Shown: positions 40,362 to 52,459 of the stretch, piece by piece
How positions within the stretch are numbered: position 1 is the first letter of the stretch
Layout: each line of letters starts with the position of its first letter
Origin: Prauserella cavernicola
GTDB lineage: Bacteria; Actinomycetota; Actinomycetes; Mycobacteriales; Pseudonocardiaceae
DNA: 64,000 nt
NCBI RefSeq assembly: GCF_016595675.1
Contig: NZ_JAENJH010000004.1
Coordinates: 310,001-374,000, forward strand
Direction: 5' to 3'
Made by a program: the position numbers and the translations under genes
The notes under the pieces: generated by a model
Told to the model about the DNA's origin: nothing
The model's database searches: none
The model's input: only the letters and a program-made list of their open reading frames with translations

Positions 40362-42803
40362 ATGACCGCCACCATCGAACCCGAGGTCGGCAAAGGCCGG
40401 CTTCGCAAGGAGGACGAGCGGCTCGTCACCGGCCGCACGCGCTGGACCGACAACCTGACGCTGCCAGGGCTGGTCCATCTCGCCGTCCTGCGCAGCACCA
40501 TGGCTCACGCGAAGATCGTCAGCATCGACACCTCCGCGGCCAAGGAGATGCCGGGCGTCGTCGCGGTGTTCACGGGCGACGACCTCGACCCCGACGGCGC
40601 CATCGGCATGCCGTGCGCCTGGCCCATCACGCCGGACATGAAGTCGCCACGCAGGCCCGTGCTCGCGCAGGGAACGGTGAACTTCGCGGGCGAGGGTGTC
40701 GCCGTGGTCGTGGCCCGCGGCGCGGCCGAGGCCGAGGACGCGCTCGCCGAGATCGACGTCGAGTACGACGAGCTGCCGGTGGTGCTCGGCCTGGAGAACG
40801 CGCTCGCCGAGGGCGCGCCGCTCGTGCACGAGGACCTGGGCACCAACCGCAACGCCGTGTGGATCTTCGACTCCGGCGAGGCCGGTTCCGGTGCCCCGGT
40901 GGAGCAGGCGATCTCCGATGCCGAGGTGGTGCTCAAACGGCGCTTCCGCCAGCAGCGCCTCGTCCCGGCGTTCATGGAGCCGCGCGCGTGCATGGTCGAC
41001 CCGACCGCCCCGCAGCTCACCATGTGGTCCGCCACGCAGATCCCGCACATCCTCAAGACGATGTCGGCGCTGACACTCGGCCTGCCCGAGCACAAGATCC
41101 GGGTGATCGCGCCGGACGTCGGCGGTGGCTTCGGCGGCAAGATCGCCGTGCTGCCCGAGGAGATCATGTGCCTGCTGGTGGCACAGAAGCTCGGCAAACC
41201 GGTGAAGTGGACCGAATCCCGGTCGGAGACGATGGTCGCCGCGCACCACGGCCGCGACCAGATCCAGGACCTGACCATCGCGGCCACCCGCGACGGCACG
41301 GTCACCGGTCTCAAGGTCGAACTACTCGCCGACATGGGCGCCTACCTCGGCCTGGTCGGGCCGGGCGTGCCGATCCTGGGCGCGTTCATGTTCAACGCGA
41401 TCTACAAGATCCCGGCGTATCACTTCGCGTGCACCAACGTGTTCACCAACACCACGCTCACCGACGCCTACCGCGGAGCGGGCAGGCCGGAGGCCACGTT
41501 CGCGATCGAGCGGATCATGGACGAGCTCGCCGCCGAACTGGGCATGGACCCGATGCGGCTGCGCGAGCAGAACTGGATCAAACACGAGGAGTTCCCCTAC
41601 ACCACGGTCTCGACGCTGACCTACGACTCGGGCAACTACGAGGCCGCGACGGCGAAGGCCATGGAGCTCTTCGGCTACGAGTCGCTGCGCCAGGAACAGC
41701 GGGAACGTCGTGACCGCAACGACCCCGTCCAGCTCGGCATCGGCATCTCGACGTTCACCGAGATGTGCGGTCTGGCGCCGTCGCGGGTGCTCGGCTCGCT
41801 CGACTACGGCGCCGGCGGCTGGGAGCACGCGGCGATCCGCATGCTGCCCACGGGCAAGGTCGAGGTGATCACGGGTGCGTCCGCGCACGGGCAGGGACAC
41901 GAGACGGCGTGGAGCCAGATCGTGGCCGACCAGCTCGGCGTTCCGTTCGAGGACGTCGAGGTGCTGCACGGCGACACGCAGTCCTCGCACAAGGGACTCG
42001 ACACCTACGGCTCGCGGTCGCTGGCCGTCGGCGGCATCGCCGTGGTGAAGGCGACGGAGAAGGTCATCGACAAGGCCCGCAAGGTCGCCGCACACCTGAT
42101 GGAGTGCTCCGAGGACGACCTGGAGTTCGCGGGTGGCAAGTTCACGGTGAAGGGCACCGACACGTCCACGGGCATCGGCGACATCGCGCTCGCGGTCTTC
42201 GCCGCGCACGACCTGCCCGAGGGCATCGAGCCGACGCTGGACTCCGACGCGGTGTACGACCCGGAGAACTTCTCGTTCCCGCACGGCACCCACCTGTGTG
42301 CCACCGAGGTGGACACCGAGACCGGGCGCGTGCGGATCCGTTCGTACGTTTGCGTCGACGACGTCGGCAAGGTGGTCAACCCGATCATCGTGGAAGGCCA
42401 GATGCACGGCGGGCTCGCGCAGGGCATCGCGCAGGCGCTGTACGAGGAGGCGGTGTACGACGAGAGCGGCACGCTCACCTCGGGCACGTTCGCCGACTAC
42501 CTGCTGCCCTCGGCGGTGGATCTCCCGGAGTTCACCACCGACCGCACCGAAACGCCGTCGACCACCAACCCGCTGGGCGTCAAGGGAGTCGGGGAGGCGG
42601 GCACCATCGCCTCCACCCCGGCCGTCGTGAACGCCGTCGTCGACGCCGTCCGTCACTACGGCGTCGACGACATCGAGATGCCACTGACCCCGATGCGGGT
42701 GTGGCAGGCGATCCGCACCGGCGAGAAGGCGGCGGGCGGACCCGGAGCCGAGTCCGGTGGAGGTCTCGGTTCGATCGACGCGGCACACGGAGGTGCTCAG
42801 TGA
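40362..42803 (+). CDS. coxL: Molybdenum hydroxylase large subunit, form II CoxL-like
   Basis: 813-residue molybdopterin-binding subunit of the xanthine oxidase family. GGGFGGKIAVLPEE is a Moco-binding loop, and the active-site loop is AYRGAGRPEA (about residue 367-376). True CO dehydrogenases (form I) have AYxCSFR with a Cys that binds copper. Here the loop is the form II type, with no such Cys, so CO oxidation is doubtful. The general-base Glu is in GVKGVGEAGT (about 745). Starts right after the coxS TAG, stops overlapping coxM. With FAD and Fe-S subunits it likely hydroxylates an organic, perhaps aromatic, substrate. Confidence 0.94.
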   Translation: MTATIEPEVGKGRLRKEDERLVTGRTRWTDNLTLPGLVHLAVLRSTMAHAKIVSIDTSAAKEMPGVVAVFTGDDLDPDGAIGMPCAWPITPDMKSPRRPVLAQGTVNFAGEGVAVVVARGAAEAEDALAEIDVEYDELPVVLGLENALAEGAPLVHEDLGTNRNAVWIFDSGEAGSGAPVEQAISDAEVVLKRRFRQQRLVPAFMEPRACMVDPTAPQLTMWSATQIPHILKTMSALTLGLPEHKIRVIAPDVGGGFGGKIAVLPEEIMCLLVAQKLGKPVKWTESRSETMVAAHHGRDQIQDLTIAATRDGTVTGLKVELLADMGAYLGLVGPGVPILGAFMFNAIYKIPAYHFACTNVFTNTTLTDAYRGAGRPEATFAIERIMDELAAELGMDPMRLREQNWIKHEEFPYTTVSTLTYDSGNYEAATAKAMELFGYESLRQEQRERRDRNDPVQLGIGISTFTEMCGLAPSRVLGSLDYGAGGWEHAAIRMLPTGKVEVITGASAHGQGHETAWSQIVADQLGVPFEDVEVLHGDTQSSHKGLDTYGSRSLAVGGIAVVKATEKVIDKARKVAAHLMECSEDDLEFAGGKFTVKGTDTSTGIGDIALAVFAAHDLPEGIEPTLDSDAVYDPENFSFPHGTHLCATEVDTETGRVRIRSYVCVDDVGKVVNPIIVEGQMHGGLAQGIAQALYEEAVYDESGTLTSGTFADYLLPSAVDLPEFTTDRTETPSTTNPLGVKGVGEAGTIASTPAVVNAVVDAVRHYGVDDIEMPLTPMRVWQAIRTGEKAAGGPGAESGGGLGSIDAAHGGAQ

Positions 42804-43654
42804 TCCCCGCACCATTCGACTACGTCGCGCCGTCCACTGTGGATGACGCGGTCAGGGCGCTCGCCGACGCGGGCGAGGACGCCAAGGTCCTGGCAGGCGG
42901 GCAGAGCCTGCTGCCGGTGCTGCGCGTGCGGCTGGCCGCGCCGACGAAGATCATCGACCTGGGCAAGGTCGCGGAGCTGCGCGGCGTGCGCGAGGAGGGC
43001 GACCACCTCGTGATCGGGTCCATGACCACGCACTACGAGGTGCAGCGCGACCCGCTCATCGCCGAGCACGCGACGCTGCTCGCGCGGGCGACCGACACGG
43101 TGGCCGACCCGCAAGTGCGGCACCGCGGCACGTTCGGCGGATCGCTGGCCCACGCCGACCCGGCGGGTGACCTGCTGGCTCCGGCGCTCGCGCTGGACGC
43201 CGAAGTGGTCATCCAGGGCATGGACGGCAAGCGCACCGCGACGGCGGCCGACTTCTTCGAGGACTTCTTCACGACCTCGCTGAGGCCGGACGAGATCCTC
43301 GTCGAGGTCAGGGTGCCGAAACACACCGGCTGGCACGCCCACTACGAGAAGTTCAACCGCGTCGCGCAGGCGTGGTCGATGGTCGCCGTGGCGGCGACCG
43401 TGCGCACCGACGGCGACGCGATCGCGGAGGCCAAGATCGGGCTGACGAACATGTCGTCGATTCCGATGCGGGCCACGGCGGTGGAACAGGCGCTCGTCGG
43501 GCAGCCCGCGACGACCGAGGCGATCCGCGCGGCAGCCGAGCACGCGGCCGAGGGCACCAACCCGACCGTCGACGGCAACGCCGACGTCGAGTACCGCCAG
43601 CACCTCGCCCGGGTGCTCACGGGCCGCGCGATCTCCGCGGCCATGGCAGGCTGA
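42800..43654 (+). CDS. coxM: FAD-binding medium subunit of molybdenum hydroxylase (CoxM-like)
   Basis: 284 residues. FAD contacts in KVLAGGQSLLPVL (about 31-43) and HRGTFGGSLAHADPAGD (about 112-128), both standard for CoxM/CutM. The GTG start overlaps the coxL stop (GTGA). Passes electrons from the Fe-S subunit to a quinone or other acceptor. A long hairpin follows the stop and separates coxG. Confidence 0.94.
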   Translation: MIPAPFDYVAPSTVDDAVRALADAGEDAKVLAGGQSLLPVLRVRLAAPTKIIDLGKVAELRGVREEGDHLVIGSMTTHYEVQRDPLIAEHATLLARATDTVADPQVRHRGTFGGSLAHADPAGDLLAPALALDAEVVIQGMDGKRTATAADFFEDFFTTSLRPDEILVEVRVPKHTGWHAHYEKFNRVAQAWSMVAVAATVRTDGDAIAEAKIGLTNMSSIPMRATAVEQALVGQPATTEAIRAAAEHAAEGTNPTVDGNADVEYRQHLARVLTGRAISAAMAG

Positions 43655-43662
43655 AGTTTCGT

Positions 43663-43714
43663 CCCCTCGAGGCCACTTCGGTTGTGCGTCCGCGCAACTA
43701 AAGTGGCCTCGGGG
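43663..43714 (+). terminator. Long hairpin between coxM and coxG
   Basis: CGAGGCCACTT (43668-43678) pairs with AAGTGGCCTCG (43701-43711), and an inner GTTGTGCG/CGCGCAAC pairs with one G-T wobble (43681-43688 / 43691-43698). It is nine bases past the coxM stop and 36 bases before the coxG start. It may be a partial terminator or an mRNA-stability element that lowers coxG relative to coxSLM. Confidence 0.65.
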
Positions 43715-43749
43715 GCAGCTTGACCGCGACTCAGGAAGGAGGTCGGCCC

Positions 43750-44484
43750 GTGCGGCTCGACCACGAGTTCACCGTCCCGGCGCCCATCGACGAGGTGTGG
43801 AAGGCGGTACTGGACCCCGAACGGGTCGCGCCCTGCATGCCGGGGGCCACGCTGACGTCGGTGGAAGGCGACACCTTCAAGGGCACGGTGAAGGTCAAGC
43901 TGGGGCCGGTCTCCTTGCTGTACAAGGGATCTGGCGAGTTCCTGGAGAAGGACGAGGGCGCGAGGCAGATCAAGATCAAGGCCTCCGGCAAGGACGCGCG
44001 CGGCGCGGGCACGGCCGCCGCGACGGTCACCGTGACGCTCGCGTCGGACGGTGACACCACGAAGGGCGCCGTCGCCACCGACCTGAACGTCACCGGCCGC
44101 CCCGCCCAGTTCGGCCGCGGCATGATCTCCGAGGTCGGCGGCAAGATCCTGGACGCGTTCGCGACCAACCTCGCCGACGAGCTCGGCGCGAAGAGCGCCA
44201 AGGACGAACCCGCGGCTCCCGCGCCGGCGGGTACGGACACCACGCCGGGTCAGGCGGATGCGGCGTCGGCGTCGTCGGGTGCGGCGGGTGCGGCGGCCCC
44301 GCAGGCCCGCCCCGAGAGCGAGAAGCCGAAGCTCGAGTCGGTCAAGCCGGTCAAGGAAGCCGAGGCGATCGACCTCTTCGACTACGCGGGAGCGTCGGTC
44401 GCGAAGCGGCTGGCCCCGGTCGTGGTCGGCGTAGCCGCGGTCCTGGGTGTCCTGGCGATCATCAGAGCCCTCCGCCGCCGCTAA
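43750..44484 (+). CDS. coxG: CoxG-like SRPBCC-fold protein with C-terminal membrane anchor
   Basis: 244 residues. The first ~150 form the CoxG SRPBCC domain: FTVPAPIDEVWKAVLDPERV, CMPGATLTSVEGDTFKG, VKLGPVSLLYKGSGEF, GRPAQFGRGMISEVGGKIL. A linker rich in Ala/Pro/Ser (~155-215) leads to a single transmembrane helix (APVVVGVAAVLGVLAII) and a basic end. CoxG is thought to tether the hydroxylase to the membrane near the quinone pool. The GTG at 43750 has GGAGG eight bases before it; an in-frame TTG at 43720 is less likely. Confidence 0.9.
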   Translation: MRLDHEFTVPAPIDEVWKAVLDPERVAPCMPGATLTSVEGDTFKGTVKVKLGPVSLLYKGSGEFLEKDEGARQIKIKASGKDARGAGTAAATVTVTLASDGDTTKGAVATDLNVTGRPAQFGRGMISEVGGKILDAFATNLADELGAKSAKDEPAAPAPAGTDTTPGQADAASASSGAAGAAAPQARPESEKPKLESVKPVKEAEAIDLFDYAGASVAKRLAPVVVGVAAVLGVLAIIRALRRR

Positions 44485-44532
44485 CGCCCGCACAACCCAC
44501 CCGCCCGAGCCGCGAGCCGCGCACGCGGACCC

Positions 44533-44980
44533 GCGAGTCCCCCGCTCAGGCAGGCGAGTCCCCCGTTCAGGACCGCGAGTCCCCCGCTCCAGCTCGCGAG
44601 TCCCCCGTTCCGGCTCCCGAGTCGCCCGCTTTTGCGTGCGAACTCTCCGTTCGCCGCGCGAGCTCCCTGCCGGAACGCACGAGTCCTGGGCCTGCAGGCG
44701 GAGGCCGGCGCGCGACGCGCGCGCCGGAAGCGTTTCCCTCGCCCATCCTCGCTGACGCCGACCCGAGCTGGTGTCGGTCGCGAGCGGGCCACTCGTGGGC
44801 CGGAGTGGGGGACTTACGCGCCTGCGTGGGGAACTCGCGGTCGGGGAGTGCACGACTAGCGCGCCCGATTGCGCGACTCGTGGTCGCGAGCGGGCAACTC
44901 GAGTACCGGAGCGGGGGACTCGCGTGCCTGGGCGGGGGACTCGCGGGGCCGGGTGCACGACACGCGCTCGCGCGCGGCTG
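44533..44980. repeat. Two-armed array of 21-bp units (array 1)
   Basis: The forward arm has units beginning GCGAGTCCCCCG at 44533, 44554, 44575 and 44596, then diverged units at 44617, 44638, 44658 and 44679: a 21-bp period broken only once. After ~90 bp of spacer the inverted arm has ACTCGC-type cores at 44791, 44812, 44833, 44855, 44876, 44897, 44918, 44939 and 44960, again 21 bp apart. Unit consensus is roughly GCGAGTCCCCCGCTCAGGCxC. The array fills most of the 563-base gap between coxG (ends 44484) and the next gene (starts 45048); ORFs through it read heptapeptide repeats (such as RVPRSGx) and are not genes. The two arms could form one long stem. Confidence 0.92.
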
Positions 44981-45047
44981 CGCCGGGCGTGGGATGGGCC
45001 ACTGCGCCGGCGGGAAGGTGTGCCGGGTGGGGCCGGTTGTAGGCGGT

Positions 45048-46112
45048 ATGCGGGCTGATCACGAGACCGACGTCGCCGTCATCGGCGCGGGGCAGGCCGG
45101 ATTGTCGGCCGCCTACTTCCTGCGCAGGGCGGGGCTGGCCAACGAGACGGGCTTCGTCGTGCTCGACCACGGCAAGCGGGCTGGCGGCGCCTGGCAGTAC
45201 CGCTGGCCCTCGCTCAAGCTCGACAAGGTCCACGGCATCCACGACCTGCCCGGCCTCGCCCTCGGCGACACCTCCGCCCACCGTGACAGCCCGGCGTCCG
45301 AGGTCGTCTCGGCCTACTTCGACCGCTACGAGCGCACCTTCGACCTCCCGGTGCACCGTCCCGTCGACGTGCAATCGGTGAGCCGCACCGACGACGGCCG
45401 GTTCCTCGTCGAGAGCGCCACCGAGTCGTGGGCCGCCCGCGGCATCCTCAACGCCACCGGCACCTGGGACCGCCCGTTCTGGCCGTACTACCCCGGCCAG
45501 GAGACCTTCCTCGGCAGGCAGCTGCACACCGCCGACTACGCGGGCGCCGCCGAGTTCCGCGGCAAGCGCGTCGTGGTGGTCGGCGGCGGGAGCTCCGCCG
45601 TGCAGCAGCTGCTGGAGATCGCGCCGTTCGCCGCCGACACCGTGTGGGTGACGCGCAGGCCACCGGAGTTCCTCGAGCACGAGTTCACGTCCGACTACGG
45701 CCGCGCCGTGGTGGCCGACGTCGGCGAGCGGGTCCGCGCGGGCCTGCCACCGCGCAGCGTCGTCGGGGTCACGGGCCTGGCTCTCACGCCCGAGACGCGC
45801 CGCGGCATCGACGAGGGGATCCTCGACCGCAAGCCGATGTTCCAGCGCGTCACCCCGCACGGGGTCGACTGGGCCGACGGCAGCACCTGGCGCGCCGACA
45901 CGATCCTGTGGGCCACGGGCTTTCGCGCCGCACTCGACCACCTCGCCCCGCTGCGCCTGCGCGGTCACGGCGGCGGGATCCGCGTCGACGGCACCCGCGT
46001 GGTGGACGAGCCGCGTGTGCACCTGGTCGGCTACGGCCCGTCCGCCAGCACCGTCGGCGCCAACCGCGCGGGTCGTTCCGCCGTGCGCGAGCTGATGGAC
46101 ACGCTGGGCTAG
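45048..46112 (+). CDS. FAD-dependent NAD(P)-binding monooxygenase/oxidoreductase
   Basis: 354 residues. N-terminal FAD loop VAVIGAGQAGLSAAYFLRRAG (GxGxxG), the second nucleotide loop VVVVGGGSSAVQQLLE (about residue 180), and ATGFRAALDHL near the end. This is the flavin-containing monooxygenase/thioredoxin reductase-like architecture. Substrate unknown. ATG 45048; the frame is open upstream only through the repeat array and is rejected there. The neighbourhood with the glycine operon gives no functional clue. Confidence 0.88.
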   Translation: MRADHETDVAVIGAGQAGLSAAYFLRRAGLANETGFVVLDHGKRAGGAWQYRWPSLKLDKVHGIHDLPGLALGDTSAHRDSPASEVVSAYFDRYERTFDLPVHRPVDVQSVSRTDDGRFLVESATESWAARGILNATGTWDRPFWPYYPGQETFLGRQLHTADYAGAAEFRGKRVVVVGGGSSAVQQLLEIAPFAADTVWVTRRPPEFLEHEFTSDYGRAVVADVGERVRAGLPPRSVVGVTGLALTPETRRGIDEGILDRKPMFQRVTPHGVDWADGSTWRADTILWATGFRAALDHLAPLRLRGHGGGIRVDGTRVVDEPRVHLVGYGPSASTVGANRAGRSAVRELMDTLG

Positions 46113-46235
46113 CACCGTCCGAGCCCGGGCGTGGCGGGACGCGTTGTTCATCACTGCCGCGCGGTTCTGGTGGACGGTCGAATCCCGGACGCGTAGGTTA
46201 CGTGCCTACAAGTCCATATCGAGGCTGTTCGAGCC

Positions 46236-46415
46236 AGGGCGGGAGAGTCCCCGTACGACGGGGCACCGAAGGAGCAAGCTCCCCACCAATCTCTCAGGTA
46301 CCGCTACCGCCCATGGTTAGGCCACTCTGGAAAGCAGGCTCGCGTAAGCCTCACCCAAGGTGAAAGCCGTGCGTACGCGCGGTGAAACTCTCAGGTGCCA
46401 TGACAGAGGGGGAGT
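46236..46415 (+). promoter_or_regulatory. Tandem glycine riboswitch
   Basis: Two glycine (gcvT-type) aptamers in a row. The first has GGGAGAG at 46241, GCACCGAAGGAGCAAG, ATCTCTCAGG, ACCGC and CACTCTGGAAAGC. The second has CACCCAAGGTGAAAGCC, GGTGAAACTCTCAGG and GACAGAGGGGGAG. It ends ~50 bases before the gcvP ATG. In this class glycine binding switches on the glycine cleavage genes. The 123 bases before it (46113-46235) should hold the promoter. The expression platform near 46416-46464 was not resolved. Confidence 0.95.
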
Positions 46416-46464
46416 TCCCAGTACGGACGGGTGTTTCAACCGTGCGCGAGACAAGGAGCTCCTC

Positions 46465-49293
<2,829 letters not shown>

Positions 49294-49296
49294 TAC

Positions 49297-50376
49297 ATGA
49301 AGACCGCACTGCACGAGGTCCACACCGGACTCGGTGCCTCCTTCACCGACTTCGCGGGCTGGTCGATGCCCGTTCGCTATTCGAGCGAGCTGGCCGAGCA
49401 CCGCGCCGTGCGCGAGGCGGCGGGGCTGTTCGACCTCTCCCACATGGGTGAGATCGAGGTGAGCGGCCCGCAGGCCGCCGACGCGCTCGACTACGCCTTC
49501 GTCGGCAAGCTCTCGGCCGTCAAGCCGGGCCGCGCGCGCTACACGATGCTGTGCGACGAGACCGGCGGCGTGCTCGACGACCTGGTGATCTACCGGCTCG
49601 CCGAGGACCGCTACCTGGTGGTCGCCAACGCGGGCAACGTCGCCGTGGTGGCGGCCGAGCTCGACGCGCGGGCGCGCGACTTCGACGCGCGGGTGGACGA
49701 CCGCTCCGCCGACACGGCGCTGATCGCGGTGCAGGGTCCCGCGTCGGCGGCGATCGTCGGCAAGCTCGCCGACGCCGATCTGTCGGAGCTCAAGTACTAC
49801 GCCAGCATCCCCGCCGTCGTCGGCGGCCACGACGTGCTGCTGGCCCGTACCGGCTACACCGGCGAGGACGGCTTCGAGCTCTACGTGCCCAACGAACACG
49901 CCGCCGCCGTGTGGCGCGTGCTCACCGAGGCCGGCGAGCCGCACGGTCTGCTGCCCGCGGGGCTCGCGTGCCGGGACACGCTTCGCCTCGAGGCGGGAAT
50001 GCCGTTGTACGGCAACGAACTGAGCACCGAGCTGACTCCCTTCCACGCAGGCCTCGGCCGCGTGGTGAAGTTCGACAAGCCCGGCGACTTCGTCGGCAGG
50101 GCCGCACTCGACACGCGCCGCGAACCGGACCGCGTGCTCGTCGGCCTCACGGGCAGCGGCCGTCGCGCACCCCGGCACGGCTACCGCCTGCTCGCCGACG
50201 GCGAGGACGTCGGCGAGATCACCAGCGGCGCGCTGTCGCCGACCCTGGGCCACCCCATCGCGCTGGCCTACGTGCGGCCCGAGTTCGCCGAGCCCGGCAC
50301 GGCGCTGTCCGCCGACGTCCGGGGACGCCCGGAGCCCGTCAAGGTAGTCTCGCTGCCCTTCTACCAGCGTTCCTGA
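49297..50376 (+). CDS. gcvT: Aminomethyltransferase, T protein
   Basis: 359 residues. Releases ammonia and moves the methylene group from aminomethyl-lipoyl GcvH to tetrahydrofolate. [33 protein letters not shown] (folate-binding domain), [14 protein letters not shown] and [17 protein letters not shown] are typical. Three bases after gcvP; no separate ribosome site is evident beyond GAGGGC. Followed by gcvH after 19 bases. Confidence 0.97.
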   Translation: MKTALHEVHTGLGASFTDFAGWSMPVRYSSELAEHRAVREAAGLFDLSHMGEIEVSGPQAADALDYAFVGKLSAVKPGRARYTMLCDETGGVLDDLVIYRLAEDRYLVVANAGNVAVVAAELDARARDFDARVDDRSADTALIAVQGPASAAIVGKLADADLSELKYYASIPAVVGGHDVLLARTGYTGEDGFELYVPNEHAAAVWRVLTEAGEPHGLLPAGLACRDTLRLEAGMPLYGNELSTELTPFHAGLGRVVKFDKPGDFVGRAALDTRREPDRVLVGLTGSGRRAPRHGYRLLADGEDVGEITSGALSPTLGHPIALAYVRPEFAEPGTALSADVRGRPEPVKVVSLPFYQRS

Positions 50377-50395
50377 GAGCTTTCGAAAGGTCGTC

Positions 50396-50770
50396 ATGAG
50401 CATTCCCGAGAACCTGAGCTACACCAAGGAACACGAGTGGGTCCGCGTGGAGGACGGCGTCGCGACGGTCGGTGTCACCGCGTTCGCGGCCGAGTCGCTC
50501 GGCGACGTCGTGTTCGTGCAGCTGCCCGAGGCCGGCGCCGCCGTGACGGCGGGGGAGAGCTGCGGCGAGATCGAGTCCACCAAGTCGGTCAGCGAGCTGT
50601 ACTCGCCGGTCACCGGTGAGGTCACCGAGGTCAACGATGCGGTGGTCGACGGACCGGAGCTCGTCAACGCAGACCCGTACGATCAGGGCTGGCTGTTCCG
50701 CGTGCGCACCGACGCGCTGCCGGAGCTGCTCGACGCAGCCGCGTACGCCGCACTCACCCAGGAGGACTGA
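50396..50770 (+). CDS. gcvH: Glycine cleavage system H protein
   Basis: 124 residues. The lipoyl-carrying lysine is in [12 protein letters not shown] (about residue 63), and the fold begins [20 protein letters not shown]. Needs lipoylation; no lipoyl synthase or gcvL (lipoamide dehydrogenase) gene is in the window. Coupled in the riboswitch-controlled operon, six bases before glyA. Confidence 0.97.
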   Translation: MSIPENLSYTKEHEWVRVEDGVATVGVTAFAAESLGDVVFVQLPEAGAAVTAGESCGEIESTKSVSELYSPVTGEVTEVNDAVVDGPELVNADPYDQGWLFRVRTDALPELLDAAAYAALTQED

Positions 50771-50776
50771 GGAAGA

Positions 50777-52048
50777 ATGAGCTCGTTCGACGCTGATCTG
50801 TCCACTGTGGACCCGGAGGTGGCCGACGCGGTCGCCGCCGAGCTTCACCGCCAGCAGTCGACCCTGGAGATGATCGCCTCGGAGAACTTCGCGCCCGCGG
50901 GCGTGCTGGAGGCGCAGGGCTCCGTGCTCACCAACAAGTACGCCGAGGGATACCCCGGCAAGCGGTACTACGGCGGCTGCGAGCACGTCGACGTGGTGGA
51001 GACGCTGGCGATCGAGCGGGCCAAGGAGCTCTTCGGCGCCGAGCACGCGAACGTCCAGCCGCACTCCGGCGCGCAGGCCAACGCCGCCGCGATGGTCGCG
51101 TTGCTGCAGCCGGGCGACACCATCCTCGGGCTGGACCTCGCGCACGGCGGGCACCTCACGCACGGCATGAAGCTCAACTTCTCGGGCAAGCTCTACAACG
51201 TCGTCGCCTACCATGTCGACAAAGAGACCGGGCTCGTCGACATGGCCGAGGTCGAGCGCCTCGCGGCCGAGCACAAGCCCAAGCTCATCATCGCGGGCTG
51301 GTCGGCCTACCCGCGTCAGCTGAACTTCGCGGAGTTCCGCCGCATCGCCGACTCGGTGGAGGCCAAGCTGATGGTGGACATGGCCCACTTCGCGGGCCTC
51401 GTCGCCGCGGGCCTGCACCCCAGCCCCGTGCCGCACGCCGACGTGGTCACCACGACGACGCACAAGACGCTGGGCGGTCCGCGCGGCGGCATCGTGCTCA
51501 GCAGGGCCGAGTACGCCAAGAAGATCAACTCCGCGGTGTTCCCCGGCCAGCAGGGCGGGCCGCTCGAGCACGTGATCGCCGGCAAGGCGGTGGCGCTGAA
51601 GATCGCCGCGAGCGAGGAGTTCCGCGAGCGTCAGCAGCGGGTGCTCGAGGGTGCGCGCATCCTCGCCGACCGGCTGTCCCAGCAGGACTGCGTGTCCGCG
51701 GGCGTCCGGGTGCTCACCGGTGGCAGCGACGTGCACCTGGTGCTCGTCGACCTCGTGGAGTCCACATTGGATGGAAAGCAGGCCGAGGATCGCCTGCACT
51801 CCATCGGGATCACGGTGAACCGCAACGCGGTGCCGTTCGACCCGCGCCCGCCGATGGTCACCTCCGGCCTGCGGATCGGCACCCCGGCGCTGGCCACCCG
51901 CGGCTTCGGTGCCGAGGACTTCACCGAGGTCGCCGACGTGATCGCGCTGGCGCTGCGCCCGGACGTCGACGACGCGACCCAGGCCGAACTGCGCTCGCGT
52001 GTGGACGTGCTCGCGCAGAAGCACCCGCTGTACGCCGACCTGGGCTGA
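50777..52048 (+). CDS. glyA: Serine hydroxymethyltransferase
   Basis: 423 residues. PLP enzyme interconverting serine and glycine with tetrahydrofolate. [34 protein letters not shown] and the PLP-lysine in [14 protein letters not shown] (about residue 229) are complete. Placing it in the glycine-induced operon lets 5,10-methylene-THF made by GcvT be used to turn a second glycine into serine. Followed by repeat array 2. Confidence 0.97.
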   Translation: MSSFDADLSTVDPEVADAVAAELHRQQSTLEMIASENFAPAGVLEAQGSVLTNKYAEGYPGKRYYGGCEHVDVVETLAIERAKELFGAEHANVQPHSGAQANAAAMVALLQPGDTILGLDLAHGGHLTHGMKLNFSGKLYNVVAYHVDKETGLVDMAEVERLAAEHKPKLIIAGWSAYPRQLNFAEFRRIADSVEAKLMVDMAHFAGLVAAGLHPSPVPHADVVTTTTHKTLGGPRGGIVLSRAEYAKKINSAVFPGQQGGPLEHVIAGKAVALKIAASEEFRERQQRVLEGARILADRLSQQDCVSAGVRVLTGGSDVHLVLVDLVESTLDGKQAEDRLHSIGITVNRNAVPFDPRPPMVTSGLRIGTPALATRGFGAEDFTEVADVIALALRPDVDDATQAELRSRVDVLAQKHPLYADLG

Positions 52049-52215
52049 GCTCGCGGGGGCGACCGCGAGCAGTAGTGAGCACCCGGCCCGGCCGGGGCGC
52101 CGAACCGGCGTCCCCGCCGGGCCGAATGCGTGCGGTGCCCCGCCCGGCCGGGCAACGCCGTCGAGGCGCCCCCCTGGGCGCCTGACTGGGCGCGGCGCGG
52201 ACCGACCGGCGAGTC

Positions 52216-52457
52216 GCGAGTCCCCCACCCCGGCGCGCGAGTCCCCCGCCCCGGCGCGCGAGTTGCCCGCCCCGGCGCGCGAGTTGCCCGCTCAGGCTCG
52301 CGATCGCGCGGCACCCTCCGCCTGCGGCGCCCCGGACCGGGCAACTCGCGGTCTGGAGTGCTGACCTCACGTGCCTGAGCGGGGGACTCGCGTGCCCCAG
52401 CGGGGGACTCGCGAACCGGAGTGCGGGACTCGCGTGCCTGAGCGGGGGACTCGCGGG
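52216..52457. repeat. Two-armed array of 21-bp units (array 2)
   Basis: The forward arm has GCGAGT-type units at 52216, 52237, 52258, 52279 and 52300, exactly 21 bp apart. After ~40 bp of spacer the inverted arm has ACTCGC cores at 52344, 52365 (diverged), 52386, 52407, 52428 and 52449, also 21 bp apart. The unit is the same family as array 1 (GCGAGTCCCCCG... ). It lies between the converging glyA and O-methyltransferase genes and abuts the stop of the latter, so a bidirectional terminator role is likely. The 411-base gap holds no gene; 52049-52215 has GC-rich sequence with GGCGCCCCCCTGGGCGCC-like symmetry. Confidence 0.92.
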
Positions 52458-52459
52458 GG

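Noticed and set aside
40362-42803. Aerobic carbon monoxide dehydrogenase (form I)
   Set aside because: The active-site loop is AYRGAGR and lacks the Cys of AYxCSFR needed for the Mo-Cu site.
44533-44980. CRISPR array or repetitive-protein gene in the 21-bp repeats
   Set aside because: There are no unique spacers between units and no cas genes. Heptapeptide-repeat frames exist on both strands only because 21 is a multiple of three, and none has a ribosome site.
52049-52215. Small gene in the GC-rich stretch after glyA
   Set aside because: Only short arginine/alanine/proline-rich frames without ribosome sites are present.
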